From NCBI GenBank assembly GCA_013368315.1, contig JAACJM010000021.1, positions 186,001-250,000 on the forward strand: a DNA stretch of 64,000 nt, written 5' to 3'. The translations under genes and the position numbers were made by a program. Of this stretch, positions 34,048-46,207 are shown piece by piece. The notes under the pieces were generated by a model that was not told where the DNA came from, searched no databases, and was given only the letters and a program-made list of their open reading frames with translations. The DNA comes from Tetrapyrgos nigripes (taxonomy: Eukaryota; Basidiomycota; Agaricomycetes; Agaricales; Campanellaceae). The number at the start of each line of letters is the position of its first letter. Within the stretch, counting starts at the first letter, position 1.

Positions 34048-35428
34048 ATGATTCGCGCTCTCAAGTGGACTTCTTTTCTTCTCCTTTACCTCTCTGCCGC
34101 AGCTTCTGCTTCCGCAGTAAGCAAACGTGCTACCTGTACAGTAGCCTCTGCTGGAAATGCAGGAATCGACGACGTTCCAGCCATTGAATCGGCCATAAAA
34201 TCCTGCGGAAACGGTGGGATTATCGTTATATCTGCGGGGAAGACATACGCGGTGCGCTCGACACTCGACTTCACGGGCTGTGTGAATTGCGAGGTTCAAG
34301 TAGAGGGAACGTTGAAGTTATCGGATGACACAAATTTCTGGAATGGGGTCGGAAGCGCCATTTCACTGTCCAGTATCAACGGTGCACACATTCACTCCGT
34401 AACAGGATCTGGTCTCATCGACGGTAACGGTGTACCCTTCTGGCAGAGTAAGTCACATCTTGATTGCTCGTCATCCAGGTACTTAACATAAATGGCTCAA
34501 AAACTCTCGACGTAGGATTCAATTCGGATAGCTCATTTCGTCGGCCTACGCTTATATCTATCTCTGGCGGTTCCAATATTGTCGTTGAGAATCTGCTCTT
34601 CAGAAATCCGCCAAATGTGTTTCATTCTGTTAACGGCAACGCGAAGAACGTCATCTACCGTGGCCTGATCATGCAGGCGATTCCTACGTCGACTGTCATT
34701 CCGAAGAACACCGATGGTTTCGACGTTGGCGCATCTACTTTTGTCACGATTTCCAACGTTACAGTCCAGAATCAGGATGATTGCGTCGCGTTCAAACCAG
34801 GATGCAATTTCCTTACTGTGACCGACATCACTTGCAGTGGTTCTCATGGGCTCTCGGTGGGTAGTCTTGGACAGTCTAATAATGATATGGTTCGTTGGCC
34901 TTGTTTTTACTGCTTCATATATTTCCATACTGATTATTATGGTCTTATGCAGGTACAAAACGTTCTGGTGTCCGGTGCAACGATGATCGACTCTACGAAA
35001 GCTACCGGCATCAAATTATGGGATGGTTCAGCCGGCCATGGTACAGCAACCGTCAGAAACGTAACTTTCGACAACATCAACGTACAGAACTGCGGTTATG
35101 CTGCTCAAATACAAAGCTGTTATGAAGCCACAGGAACGTGCGTGCCTAGTGCACACGTCGTTGATGGCGTTAAATGGACGAACATCAGGGGAACAACGTA
35201 AGTCGTGATGTTTCTTGAGAATATCGTATTACATATCACTCAGTTCTCATCCTCAGTTCAACCCAATTCGACCCAGTTGTTGCGAATATGAATTGCCCAG
35301 CTGATGGGACCTGCAACATATCCTTCTCAGGATTCACGGTCAAAGCGCCGTCGGGAAAAGTGGAGGTGCTGTGCTCAGCTGTCGACAGTAATTTGGGCGT
35401 AACTTGCGGGGATGCTGCTTCGGGATAG
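34048..35428 (+). CDS. Secreted GH28 exo-polygalacturonase-like enzyme
   Basis: A signal peptide (LLLYLSAAASASA within residues 10-24) is followed by a right-handed beta-helix. The four GH28 signature blocks are visible: NTDGFDV, QDDCVAF (the paired Asp), GSHGLSVGSLG (His) and a GIKLWDG block in place of the RIK motif of endo-enzymes. The latter, with HGTATVRNVTF after it, is typical of exo-polygalacturonases. The exons are 34048-34447, 34516 to about 34888, about 34953-35199 and about 35257-35428; intron 1 splices Trp-Gln-Arg-Phe in frame. About 400 residues. It would cut galacturonic acid from pectin outside the cell. The enzyme appears complete. Confidence 0.92.
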
Positions 35429-35977
35429 GTCACTCATTACTTGTACCACTACTGGCACCAACCTACCTATTTTGTGGGAAATGTTTTATGCTCTCGTTGC
35501 ATTCAATGTGCACCGCCTGTTGGGCCTTGGCCCCCCCTACATTGTAATGGGGCGGTCTTAAAACATCAATTTGAGGAAACGGGGCGCGGGAACTATTTAG
35601 CTTACCTCAGCAAATCCTGGCGCGGCTTCGCCCTATAAGAAAAAACCAGACTCCATACACAGGACTGTCTGTGTATTGTCAGTCTGGATCCTCAAGACTA
35701 CTTCGGGATAGCCTTCGATTACTAAGTATGCTTGAGTGGACGCAGGGTCTGTTTGTATTACTTCTAGTACTGGCATCAATCTGTCTACTTTTCTTGTTCT
35801 CGCGCTGACTCGGAGCTGTGCGCCACCTGTTGACTTCCCTTCAAGGTTAAATGCGTCTATCAAAAAAGTTGTGTTCTTGCGCAAAGCTTAAGAGTACATC
35901 ACGTGAACCAGACACTTCTACTCTCTCCTTACCGCCATCAGCCGTCATTTTCAAGTCTGACCAAAAGCATTCGAACA
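35429..35977. other. Intergenic region before the STAND gene
   Basis: Two segments here (about 35440-35520 and 35755-35840) look like diverged copies of each other, with a shared ACTGGCA-CAA-CT pattern. No gene is supported. Base composition becomes markedly AT-rich from about 35.9 kb. Confidence 0.4.
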
Positions 35978-38900
35978 ATGCAAAAAATCAGAAGTAAATT
36001 CAAATTCAGAACAAAATCAGACAAGAAAGCTCCAGAGAAGGATGATAAAACTATACCTGAAGCTGCCCTCCAGGTAATTATTTTTTTCTGCTTTTGAAAA
36101 GAGAGATACTTGCTAATGCACAAATTAGGAGACCACCTCTGCTAATTTGTATGTTTATATCAATTGGCTACAAAAATAGAAAATTAAGGACTTGATTGAA
36201 AGCAGGTACCCTGGTCTCAAAGAAGATCCTGCCCCACCCACCAAGAATGCAAGAAATAATCTCTTTGAAGGTGCACATGATTTTGTGATGGATAATGTTG
36301 CAATCACAGCTGTTGCTGGAAATGTAATTCACAATCATTATCATTCTGGTCAAGCTACAGGTGTGTAGTAGTAGTTGAATGCTAGGCTGCAGATTGACTG
36401 ACTACTCCTACAGATACATCTATTCAGAAGTCCCAGGTTTGAATCAATTAATATCTTCAACTCCTAATATTTATGCTGATTTCTTTCTTATCATACTCAG
36501 AGTGCCACATTGGAGTATGTATACCTTTTTAAATTTTGATTAACCCAAATTTACAAATTTACAGTGCCCTTGAACTTGCAACCCCTGTTACCAGCAAAAT
36601 CTTCACTGGAAGAGATGATTTGCTGAATGAAGCTGTTCAGCTCCTTTGCAGTGACAAACAGGCACACTTGGCTGTTTTAGGACCAGGTGGAATTGGCAAG
36701 ACATCCTTGGCATTGCATATTGCTTCTAATGAGAAAGTGGCTGAAATTTTCAAGAATAATCAGTATTTTATTCCATGTGATCTTCTACCAGATGCTCCTG
36801 CATTGGTTCAAGGAATGCTGCAGATATTGAATCTGTCACCTCCAGAAGGAAAGGATGGTTACAATATTCTCTATCAATATCTTAAACTTTCTGAAAGTAA
36901 CATTCTACTGACCCTTGATAATTTTGAAACACCCTGGAATTATAAGGATGCTAGAGAGAATGTCAGAAATTTGATAGAGAAGATTGCAGATCTTCCAAAT
37001 GTACATATGATTGTTACAATGCGAGGGCCAGATGGACCTGGAAATATCTCTTGGCATAAACTAGGTACAGATTCCGGGTTGCCCACTCTTGCTCTGGATG
37101 CTGCAAAGGCTGCTTTTTCTGCTTTTGCCAACAAGAAGTATGGAGGTGATGACTCAGAGAAACTAGAGATTTTGTTGAATTATCTGGACTGCATGCCACT
37201 TGCAATAATGCTTACAGCACAGCATGCAAAGCAGTTACCACTTAATACTCTAATCAGAATGTGGACTCAGAAGAAGACTTCTATGCTTAATGAGTTTGGA
37301 ACCAAAGCTGGCAAACTCACAAGTGTGGAATTCTCCATTGATGTGTCTCTACAGGTTGTTGCTTCATCTGACAGAGAGGCCTTGAAGCTGTTACCCATAT
37401 TGTCCTATCTTCCAAATGGCATTCCTTTATGGCCAGATACTGTTAGTCAAATATGGCCAGAATTTGATCATCTTGAATTGGCTATATCTTCCTTACTCCA
37501 GTCTTCCCTTATTTTCAGCCAGCATGATACTTTGAGAATGCTATCACCTATCAGAGAGTATATACAGAAAAAGTACTCAGCAGAAACCATTCATCTGTAT
37601 CAGATGGAGACATTTTATCTGTCATTTATTGATAATCTCCCAGCAGATGAAGCACTCTCTCAATCCCAACTTGACCCACACTTTGGCAATATTACAAAAA
37701 TATTGAAAGACCAAATTGAGGGGTCATTGCAACAATCACATTTTGATGCAGTTGCAAAAGTGACAAAATATACCAAATTCTATTCCAGCTCTATTCAGCT
37801 TCTTGAAAGCATTCTCAACCAGAAAAGCTATCTTAGCTTGAATGTAGAGATGGAAATGAAATTGAAGAAAATTGAGATGCTCAGATGGATGGGAAATTAC
37901 CAAGAGGCAATAAACATGATCCAAGACATTCAGAGAAATGCAGAAGTCAAACTAAACTTGAATGATAATAGTCTGATATTTGAGGCACAACAGCTGATGG
38001 CCAGGTCTCACCAGAAGCTAGGAGATATTTATTATTACCAGAACTTGTATAGTGAATCCATGAAAGCATATCAACAGGGACAATATCATTTCAAGGCTTT
38101 TGGAGATCAGCAAGGTGTTTCTGAATGTTTGCTGAAAATGGGTGAAATTCATTTAATTCAACATCGCCTGCCTGAAGCTATGGCAATGCTTGAAGGCGCA
38201 AAAATCCACTTTGACAGAAGTGGTAATCAGGATTACTCTGCACAATGCCTAAGAGGTATTGCTGATGTACAGTCAAAAGAAAGAAAGTGGGCTGAGGCTG
38301 AGGAAAATCTCCAAAAAGCAAAACATCAGTTTGAGGCTCATGGGCATACATTAGGTGTTGCTCAATGTTTAATCAGGCTTGGTGATATGTATCGCTTGCA
38401 GCAAAAATATCCAGAAGCTAAGGAGCTTATTGAAAAAGCTCAAAATCATTGTGATCTTCTGGAATACCAGTTGGGTGCTGGCCAGTGCCTACTATCTTTA
38501 GCATCAATCTACAGAATACAAGATCAATATGCTCTAGCTATTAATACAGTTATGCAAGCAAAACTTCAGTATGAAAGAGTTGGCCACCAGCTGGGAGTTG
38601 CACAATGTCTGAAACTGTGTGCAGACCTCTGTTTGCTACAGGACAAGAAAGATGAAGCAAAGAGACACATTTTGCAAGCTAAAACCTATTTTGAAGCTGT
38701 GGGAGGGCAGGAAAATGGAATTGCAGCATGCTTCCAAAGTCTAGCAGATATATATAAAGTTGAAGGGCATCCAGATGAAGTCCCTATGTTGCTGAAGGCT
38801 AAGGAAACATTTGAAAGTATTCCAGAATGGGTTGGTGTTGCCCAGTGCCTGAGAAGTCTAGCAGATGTGCATTCAGGGAAGGGTGAATATTTCATAGCTA

Positions 38901-40030
38901 GAAAGATGCTGGAGGAAGCCAATGATCATTTCAAAGGCTCCAATCACACACTAGGAATGGCTCAATGTTTACAAAGACTAGGAGACATACACAGAAAGCT
39001 ATCTGAACATTCTGATGCAATGGAGAAACTACAGGATGCTAAGACTCAATTTGAGAACATTGGACATCACATGGGAATAGCACAATGTCAAATGAGTTTG
39101 GGCAGTATTTTTGAAATACAGGAAAATTTTGCAGAAGCCAGTAGAATGCTTGAAGGAGCAAAAAAGGAATATCAAACAATGAGAAATAGGCTTAATACAG
39201 CAGTATGTTGCAAAAGCTTGGGAAGCATTTACTTGAAGGATAATCAGGTTGAAAAAGCACTTGAATCATTTGAAGAAGCAAAAACCAGCTTTTTGGAAAT
39301 CAACAACCAGTTTTATGCTGCAGACTGCTTATGGATTCTGGCAAGAATCAATAGATTTTTAGGCAACATTTCTGAAGCCAATGCCTATCTTCTGGAGGCA
39401 AAAAAGCTTTATGGAATGATCAAAGATCATTTTGGAGTTGCAGAGTGTCTGGAAGACCTAGCAAACATTTCTAGAATGCAGGGTCATTTGTCTGAAGCCA
39501 TAGAAATGCTTGAGGAAGCAAAGGAGAAATTCTTAATTGTAGGATCTCATATCAAAGCTGCATTTTGCTTGCAGACTATTGGTGAGATTTTCCAGATGCA
39601 GGAAAAGTTTGATGAAGCCATGGATCATTTGAATGAAGCCTTGAATTACTTCAGTAGCAACAGTGAACATAAACTGGCTATCGCTCAGTGCCTCTGCTTT
39701 ATTGGAAGGATACATGGGCAGAGAGGACAATTTAACGAGGCTGTTGGAGCCTTCACTAAAGCCCACAGTATTTTCCAGACCATTAATGCCAGACCTGAAG
39801 AGCATGGATATTGCTTGTATGACTGTGGTTTGGTCTTACTTGACCAGAGAAAATACTCTGATGCTCGAGAAGCATTTTCTGAGGCATTGGAGATATTTAC
39901 CTTGATTCCAGGCTTTGAACAGGAGAAAGAAGCATGTACTAGTTTGCTGAAGGAAGTTGATCTGATTGAATCTGAAGATTTGGAGCAGCAGTTGCAGGTT
40001 GTGACTCTGGAAGAGAAGAATGAGAACTAG
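35978..40030 (+). CDS. STAND NTPase (NB-ARC-like) with C-terminal TPR array
   Basis: The exons 35978-36073, 36180-36360, 36414-36436, 36501-36514 and 36565-40030 join in frame to give 1,259 residues. Residues 1-105 are a basic start followed by FEGAHDFVMDNVAITAVAGN and HNHYHSG, a short motif before the nucleotide switch. The NTPase follows: P-loop GPGGIGKTS near 145, Walker B LLTLDNF near 218, an MIVTMRG sensor-like strand and a CMPLAI (GLPL-like) block near 314, then a winged-helix-like region. From about 580 there are some 16 TPR units of 40 residues, with the rhythm AQCL-LGDI-EA--LEEAK. This is the architecture of fungal NOD-like receptors: TPRs would sense a ligand and the NTPase would oligomerise. 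Codons are strikingly A/T-rich compared with neighbours. Confidence 0.88.
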
Positions 40031-40514
40031 TAGTTTTACAAGGCCTATATATAAGTACATATAATAAATTACTGTTTTCTTGGTTTCACATCTCACTATG
40101 CTCTAGGTTTTTGCTTCTTGGTCCTTGCTTTTATTTGTAAATTTGGCACAAAAAAAAAGCTGATACTTCTGATTTTTAATTCTTGGTTTTATATGCTGTG
40201 TTCCGTGAAGTTTCTTTGTTGTATACTCACTTAGGGTTGAATGATATTGATTTATTTATTGAAATATTTGACTTGCAAGCTTCAAAATTTCAGTCAGGTA
40301 AAGTCTTTGTTCTCAACTGTCCACACAGGAATTATCAATTTGGTTTTTATATAACAAACACGGCTGAGGCAGATGATACAGGTAACAAGACAGAGTCTGC
40401 AAAGCAAGATATCATACAAGCAAAAAGAAAAACCAGAGGAAGATAAACTACGTGGACATAAACATAGGATCGAATAAGGGCACACAGACAGACTTCACGT
40501 CACGATGAGACCCC
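40031..40514. other. Convergent 3' region, AT-rich
   Basis: This is the 3' untranslated region of the STAND gene, with T-rich stretches. The frame at 40183-40446 has no recognised domain. Normal base composition returns near 40.5 kb. Confidence 0.45.
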
Positions 40515-42591
40515 TCACTTCTTTGTCTTTGTCTTCTTAGTTTTATTTCCACCCTCTTCCTTTTCGTCGCCCTATATAGAAACAACAAGCCAGTCAATCA
40601 GTCAGTCAATACTATTGTAGAAGAGAAAGAGGAAGAGAACAGAAAACGAGGACAAAAAAGAAAAGAAGTAACCAACCTTGCGCTTCGCCCCATTACCCTT
40701 TCCCTTCTTATCGCCCTTATCTTTACCCTTATCCTTAGCGTCCTTCTTCGTCGCTTCCTTAGGCTTGACAGTGAAAAAACCGTCTAATCGACCTTGTTGT
40801 TTCGCAGTGAGAAATTTCGCCAATTTTTCAGCACCTTTGCGGACACGTTCTTCACTGTGAAGATGATTAGATTGGAGGGAGTTAGAGACGATGGTGATGA
40901 AGACGAGCGGGTAGGGCGAAGAAAAGGGAAGGAAGAACTGAATTGACACTCACTTGAACCCTTTCTCTCTCACTAAAAAGTCCACCAAGCCGTCAACGTC
41001 GGGTATCTTCCATTCCAACTAGCATAATAGAAAGCGCAGTGAGTAATCCTATCCTCGTACACACAAACAAGAAAAACCCTCACCTCAAGTTCATCAGCAG
41101 GCGTCACATCCGGATGCTCAAACAACTTCTTTGCCTCCTCCCAAGGCCACTCTTCCGGCATCGAAACGCCTCCTTTGCCTTTTGCGGTTGTTTTTCCCTT
41201 CCCTTTTCCCTTGGCTTTGTCCTTACTCTTGTCTTTGGCTTTGGTATTGTCTTTCTTCGCCTTGGTAGATTTTGCTTTGGATTTAGCCTTGCTGGAGGAA
41301 TCTTCTTCATCGTCCTCAAATTCATCTCCGTTCTCTCTGTCCTTATCCACATCCATATCCACATCGGCGTCAGAATCGGCGTCGACATCGTCTGGGCGCT
41401 CGACGTCAGAAGTTGGAGCAGCCTCTTCTTCTTCGGGTTCGTCTTCAGAGGATTCGGCGGCGGCGGCGTCTCGTGCTGCTTGTTTCTCGGCGTCTCTGTA
41501 GAGAGCAACGATTAGTATACAAAAGGAAACAATAAACGAAGATGATAATGGACGCACTTTGCGCGAAGATGCTTCACAACGGCTCCCAGACCTCCATGCT
41601 CCCTGATGAGTTTTAATGCAGATTTTGGGCCGACTCCTTTTACGGGTTCGAGGTAGTCACAGCCAAGGAGGATACAGAGGTCGATGAACTGGGTGAGACA
41701 AGAAGAGGTCACAGTCAGTAACCACCGGTTGCAAATAGACAGAAAAACATTGTGTTCCTCACTTGACTCATATCCATGTCCAGACCTTTGAGTGCAGCTT
41801 GAAGGTTGATTTCGCTAATAGGCTGTTTCTTCGCCTCGGAGAATGTTAGGTGACGGTATAGAATTGGGGCATTGAAAGTCAGGGTGTCCATGTCTTCGGA
41901 CCCGGCGGCGTAAACCTAGACTATGACATAGGTAACAGAGCAAAGAATGGATAGAACAAAACTGACTTTGCCACCTCGTGCTAGCTCCGCACACTGAGCC
42001 TCGGCCTCTGAAGGTGCCTGGTATAGTGAATCAGCGCATATAGCAAGGACCTGACGGGTAGCGTGAAACATACAACAATGACAGGAATTCCCATTAGCTT
42101 TAGAAGGCGTATACACTCTTCGTTATGCTGTTTTGTGACCTTGACTGTTCGCCTCGAAAACCTATCGACGTCTTCTGCGGTTCCGACCTCTTTAGCCTCC
42201 TCTCCTTCCTCTTTGGCTTCTTCACGTCGCGCAAAACGTTTAGAAAGCTGTTTTCATAAATTCAGAGTTGGTTGGTCTCAGAGTCAAAGTCACCACGTAC
42301 TACGCCCTTCTTCAACTCGGGAGGCTTCCCGTCAAACACGTAGGCAGGTTTGATTCCATTTTCGACAATCCGGATGGTTCTATAGAAGAACCCCATGAGG
42401 TGGCTCGTCGTTTCTCCCGCGTCGTTTGTCAACATCTCTCCGTCGCGCTGACGCACTGCGATGAGGAACTGGTAGATTGACATGGACGCGTCTATGGCGA
42501 CTTTTCTGCCAAAAAGGGTCTTGATATCGTGCTCTTTGATAGCATCTGGTGCATGTTCGGCTATAAGACTTGTCAAGCCTTTGATACCCAT
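40515..42591 (-). CDS. fen1: Flap endonuclease 1 (FEN1/Rad2/Rad27)
   Basis: The start at 42591 gives [15 protein letters not shown], whose N-terminal Gly is essential in this family. XPG-N motifs follow ([31 protein letters not shown]). The XPG-I block is next ([17 protein letters not shown], then AGSEDMDTL), and then the H3TH region [28 protein letters not shown]. The metal-binding acidic residues are all present. Near the C-terminus QGRLDGFF is a PCNA-interacting (PIP) box, followed by a basic Lys-rich tail. An acidic and Lys-rich low-complexity insertion (near 41480-41170) separates core and tail, as is common in fungi. It processes Okazaki flaps and acts in base-excision repair. It is head-to-head with the RBM25-like gene, about 275 bp apart. 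Confidence 0.95.
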
Positions 42592-42866
42592 GGCAGAGAG
42601 ATGGTGGTGGTGGAAAAGAAACAAGTCGCGAAAAGTCACAAGTGACACAGCGCGTCTGTTTTGCGCGTCACTTGCGTGGGAATATCCAGCAGTGATCCTT
42701 CCTTCTCGACTCTCACTATCTTCCCTGTTTCTGTCTGACTCGTCCTCGAATTATCCGGCTTTGGTGAGCCTTTTTTCTTATTTTTACAATTATCATCTCA
42801 CATATATGTATTCTACAGCTTACCAACTCGTGCACAAAGTTTCTGAAATAAACAAACGAAGGAAAA

Positions 42867-45177
42867 ATGCAGCCTGGCATGCAGAATCGAATGGGACTTG
42901 GTCTGCGTCCACCTATGCCATCCTTTGGCCAGGGACCCTCATTGCAAGCTCTTGCACAGCAGCAACAAGCGATGCACTTTGTTCCACCGCAAGCCCAGAA
43001 ACAAGTCAAGTTGTTTGTCGGATCAATATCAGGTGGAGTGCAGGATGAATTTTTAAACGAACTCTTGTCGGTGAGTCCTCCGCTAACCAGGTCATATTGT
43101 AGTAGCTGACATGAGCTGATTCTCTAACTTAGGCCTGTGGCAAAATAAGTGCCTTCAAGCGCCTAATCACTCCCGCCAACAAGCCTCAAGGCTTTGGCTT
43201 TGCCGATTTCGAAGACCCCGATGGAGCTCTACGAGCCATAAATCTTTTGAATGGAGTAGAGTTACCTGCGTTGGAAGATGGTTGTGCAAATAAAAACCTC
43301 TTGGTGTGTCAAATCTGCTCTTTTGACCTCAGTACACATTTACGTCGGCCATCAGGTGAAACCAGATGAAAAGACCAAGATTTTTCTAGAAGCATATGGC
43401 TCGCAGCGTATGCTCACCAACGTTTGTTTATTTCTCGTTATTTCCCTCATACCTGAGTCCCACTAACATGCTTCACTCTTACAGACTGACGAGGAGAAGA
43501 ATAAAGAAGCAAAGAAGCGGATCGACCAACTCGTCAAGGAAATACACCAAAAATCCGATGATGCTACCAACCAAGGTCTTCTCGACAAGGAAAAATACGT
43601 CATCCCTCCTCATCTTCATGATTTACAAGAAGCCGACCTCCCGGAGACACAGCGTGGCCTCGTCATCTCTGAGATCGCCCAATTTCGAGAACGTGCAGCC
43701 AAACGTGAACGAGAGAAGATGCGGGAGGTTCAGGGTGTTACTGTACCGCCCATCGCAGCTCCGAGTGGTCCTAAAGCACGAGAATGGGGTAAACCCCAAC
43801 CGTCACCGACGTCGTTGCAAGGATCTCGGTATGGGAAGGGCGGTAACATTCCTGGATTTGTCAAGGCCGATGACCGCTCGATGACTGAGGAGTCGATTCA
43901 GTCGAGTTCTGCAAAACCCACGAAGACGGATGAGGAATTGGAACAAGAGAGAAAAGAGGCAAGGCGAAAGGACGAAGAGATGTCATTCCGAGATGTACGC
44001 CGTTTTTCCTCATGGGGATCTATGAATTGACATTTCACTCTCTTTAGCGTGAACGGCGGTATGAACCTAGGGAGCGAGCAAGGATAGCTGCACTGGAGAG
44101 ACAGATTGCTAGAGATCGGGCGATTAAAGAGGCAGAGGAAAGAGACCGAATTGAGATGCGGGAACGGCTGGATATCTGGGATGACGACGAAAGTGATGAA
44201 CTGTTCTATGTCGACCGGTGCGTCCCATTTGTCCTTCCATCCTAATCATCTTAGTCTGACAAGAACCATTTCAGCGCACGATGGCGAGCAGCACGCGTGC
44301 GTCGTCTAGAGCAAGAGGAAGCTGCCGATGCCAAGTCTCGCAAATTCGAGGAACAAGAAGCAGAAAATCTCAGAAGAGAATCCGAAGACTTTTTGGCTAG
44401 GCAAATGGATGAGATGCAAGCACTGGCTGAGGAACAACGCAAAGCAGGGTTATTGCTTGATGATGGTGCTCCAGTGAGGCTTAATGTCTCGCTGGCGCCG
44501 GCGCCAGCTAAGGAAAGTGGGAAACAGGAGAAGGCGACGGTGTTTAGCCAAGATGAGGAAGAGGAAGATGAGATTAAGAAGAGGAAAGTGCCGTTGGTGA
44601 AGCTGGACTTTAGTGTGGAGGAGACTGCGGAGAAGACAAAAGAGAGGTTGGAGAATATTAAGCAATCTGTCCCTCATGATAAAGATGCTTTGTTTAAGGC
44701 GAAGGTTAGATGGGATGGGTTGACTGATGTGCGTCTTCGTCTTCTATTTCTTGCTTTTTCGTCTCCTATTTTTTTCTCTCTTCTTCCTTCTTCCGCTTAT
44801 TCTTCTTCTGTCTTTCTTCTGCCTGCTTACTGACTCGCATTACTCTTGCAGACTGTCATCGATCGCAAGTTTGAAACTCTCGTCAAGCGTCTCATGGTCA
44901 AGTATCTTGGTGAGATGGAAGAGGATGATCTCATCATGTTCGTTCTTGAGCATCTCAAAGACCACAAGAGTCCCCAAAAACTCGTTGAAGGCTTGGAGCC
45001 GGTGCGTCTGCTGTCTTCTTACGTCTTTCTTCAAGTCTAATTTTCTTTCTTTCTTCTTGCAAACAGGTCCTGGAAGAAGAAGCAGCCGAGCTAACAAAGA
45101 GCGTCTGGCGACAAATCATTTTTGAAAGTATGGCATATGGCGAAGGTCTCTTGACTGAGAAAATGATGGTTGACTGA
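42867..45177 (+). CDS. RBM25-like splicing factor (RRM + PWI)
   Basis: The N-terminus is Pro/Gln/Met-rich. An RRM starts at QVKLFVGSISGG (RNP2) and has KPQGFGFADFEDPDGALRAI (RNP1) after an intron. The middle is a long charged coiled-coil region rich in Arg/Glu (RERRYEPRERARIAALERQI, ADAKSRKFEEQEAENLRRE). The last exons carry a PWI domain: DTVIDRKFETLVKRLMVKYL, DDLIMFVLEHLKDHKSPQKL and SVWRQIIFESMAY. This order is that of RBM25 and its fungal relatives (yeast Snu71), which are linked to U1 snRNP and 5' splice-site choice. About 650-700 residues. The last exon could alternatively splice at 45127 to give a different tail; I kept the read-through form, ending in TGA at 45175-45177. Confidence 0.88.
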
Positions 45178-46207
45178 GAAGATGTACCGTTTGACGCAGG
45201 GTACTACGAAGTCGAGAGGCAGACGAAGCGGGTGTCGGTCGTCGGTCGTCGGTTGTTGATTGTCAAGGATGTGATGTGCTCATCGAGGTGCGCGGTCGCT
45301 CTGTCTATGTATTGATATTTTTGCGTTTGTCTTCGTCTACGCCGCCGAGCCAATGCTGCTGGGATTAGTACTCGTGGATCATGATCACCAAGTGTATATT
45401 GCGCAATGGACATTGGGAGCAAGGCATGCAGTAGGGTTGACGTGAGTCCACCTTTGATAATTTACAGAGTGTAGTAATCCTTTCATTGTTCCATTCCTCT
45501 TTCCGCCTCAATATATTGAAAATCTGGTGTTGTGCTCGTTTGAGGCAATCATACAGACTCTGAGATGCGTGGTACAACTTCATAATTGAAAGCTTTCGTG
45601 ACACAGAACAATTTTGTACATGATAGCCGTTTGGATTGAAGTTCATACACTACACGAGAAACAAGAAGCACAATATGATATTGATAGCACGGACAATAAA
45701 GAATGCATTTGGCAGATAGCAGAGCGGGCTGCAAAGGCATCGAGGCTCCATGGCCCGCTTCTTCCGTTCTTCAAGAGAGATGTCCCTGAAAACCTTGGTT
45801 AATACGCGTGTTTCCAGTCGAAACCGGCGGGGTCCACATACCACCACTGGCATGTCTCCTTCATAGACAGTGTAGAACTCCGTTTTAGAGGGTGATCTAC
45901 TTCGAGGGAGCATTTTACGAGCAGATCACAAGTTGTTAGTTGTTGAACTGGAAAAGGAATCCTCTTATGACCTGACGAATCGCGTCGGTCTGGGCAATAC
46001 TACTCCGTAGACCTTTACAAAATTTGAGTCCAATACAGTTTAGTTCTGGAAATTGAATAGTGACAATCCACTAACGTAGGTGTATAGCGGACTTCATTGG
46101 GACTGAGCCCGAACTTCATTACAGTATGGTACAGACATCATCAAATTTGTTTGCAGTCATCCCTCCACAAGGCATGCATCCATGACCAGCTGGCGTTATC
46201 GAGGAAA
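45178..46207. other. Convergent intergenic region, possible small gene on minus strand
   Basis: A minus-strand frame at 45913-45650 (MLPRSRSPSKTEFYTVYEGD) could form a small protein, with or without an intron near 45838-45796, but no family is recognised. The rest is 3' sequence of the two convergent genes. Confidence 0.3.

Noticed and set aside
33805..34299. Minus-strand 164-codon frame
   Set aside because: It is antisense to the first exon of the clear GH28 gene.
36536..36564. ATG at 36536 as start of the STAND protein
   Set aside because: It lies in an intron. Four upstream exons join in phase and give a typical N-terminal region.
40183..40446. Frame after the STAND gene
   Set aside because: No domain, AT-rich, and in the 3' region; likely chance.
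41039..41515. Plus-strand Phe/Leu/Val-rich frames over FEN1
   Set aside because: They are shadows of the Lys/Asp/Glu-rich low-complexity insertion of FEN1 on the other strand.
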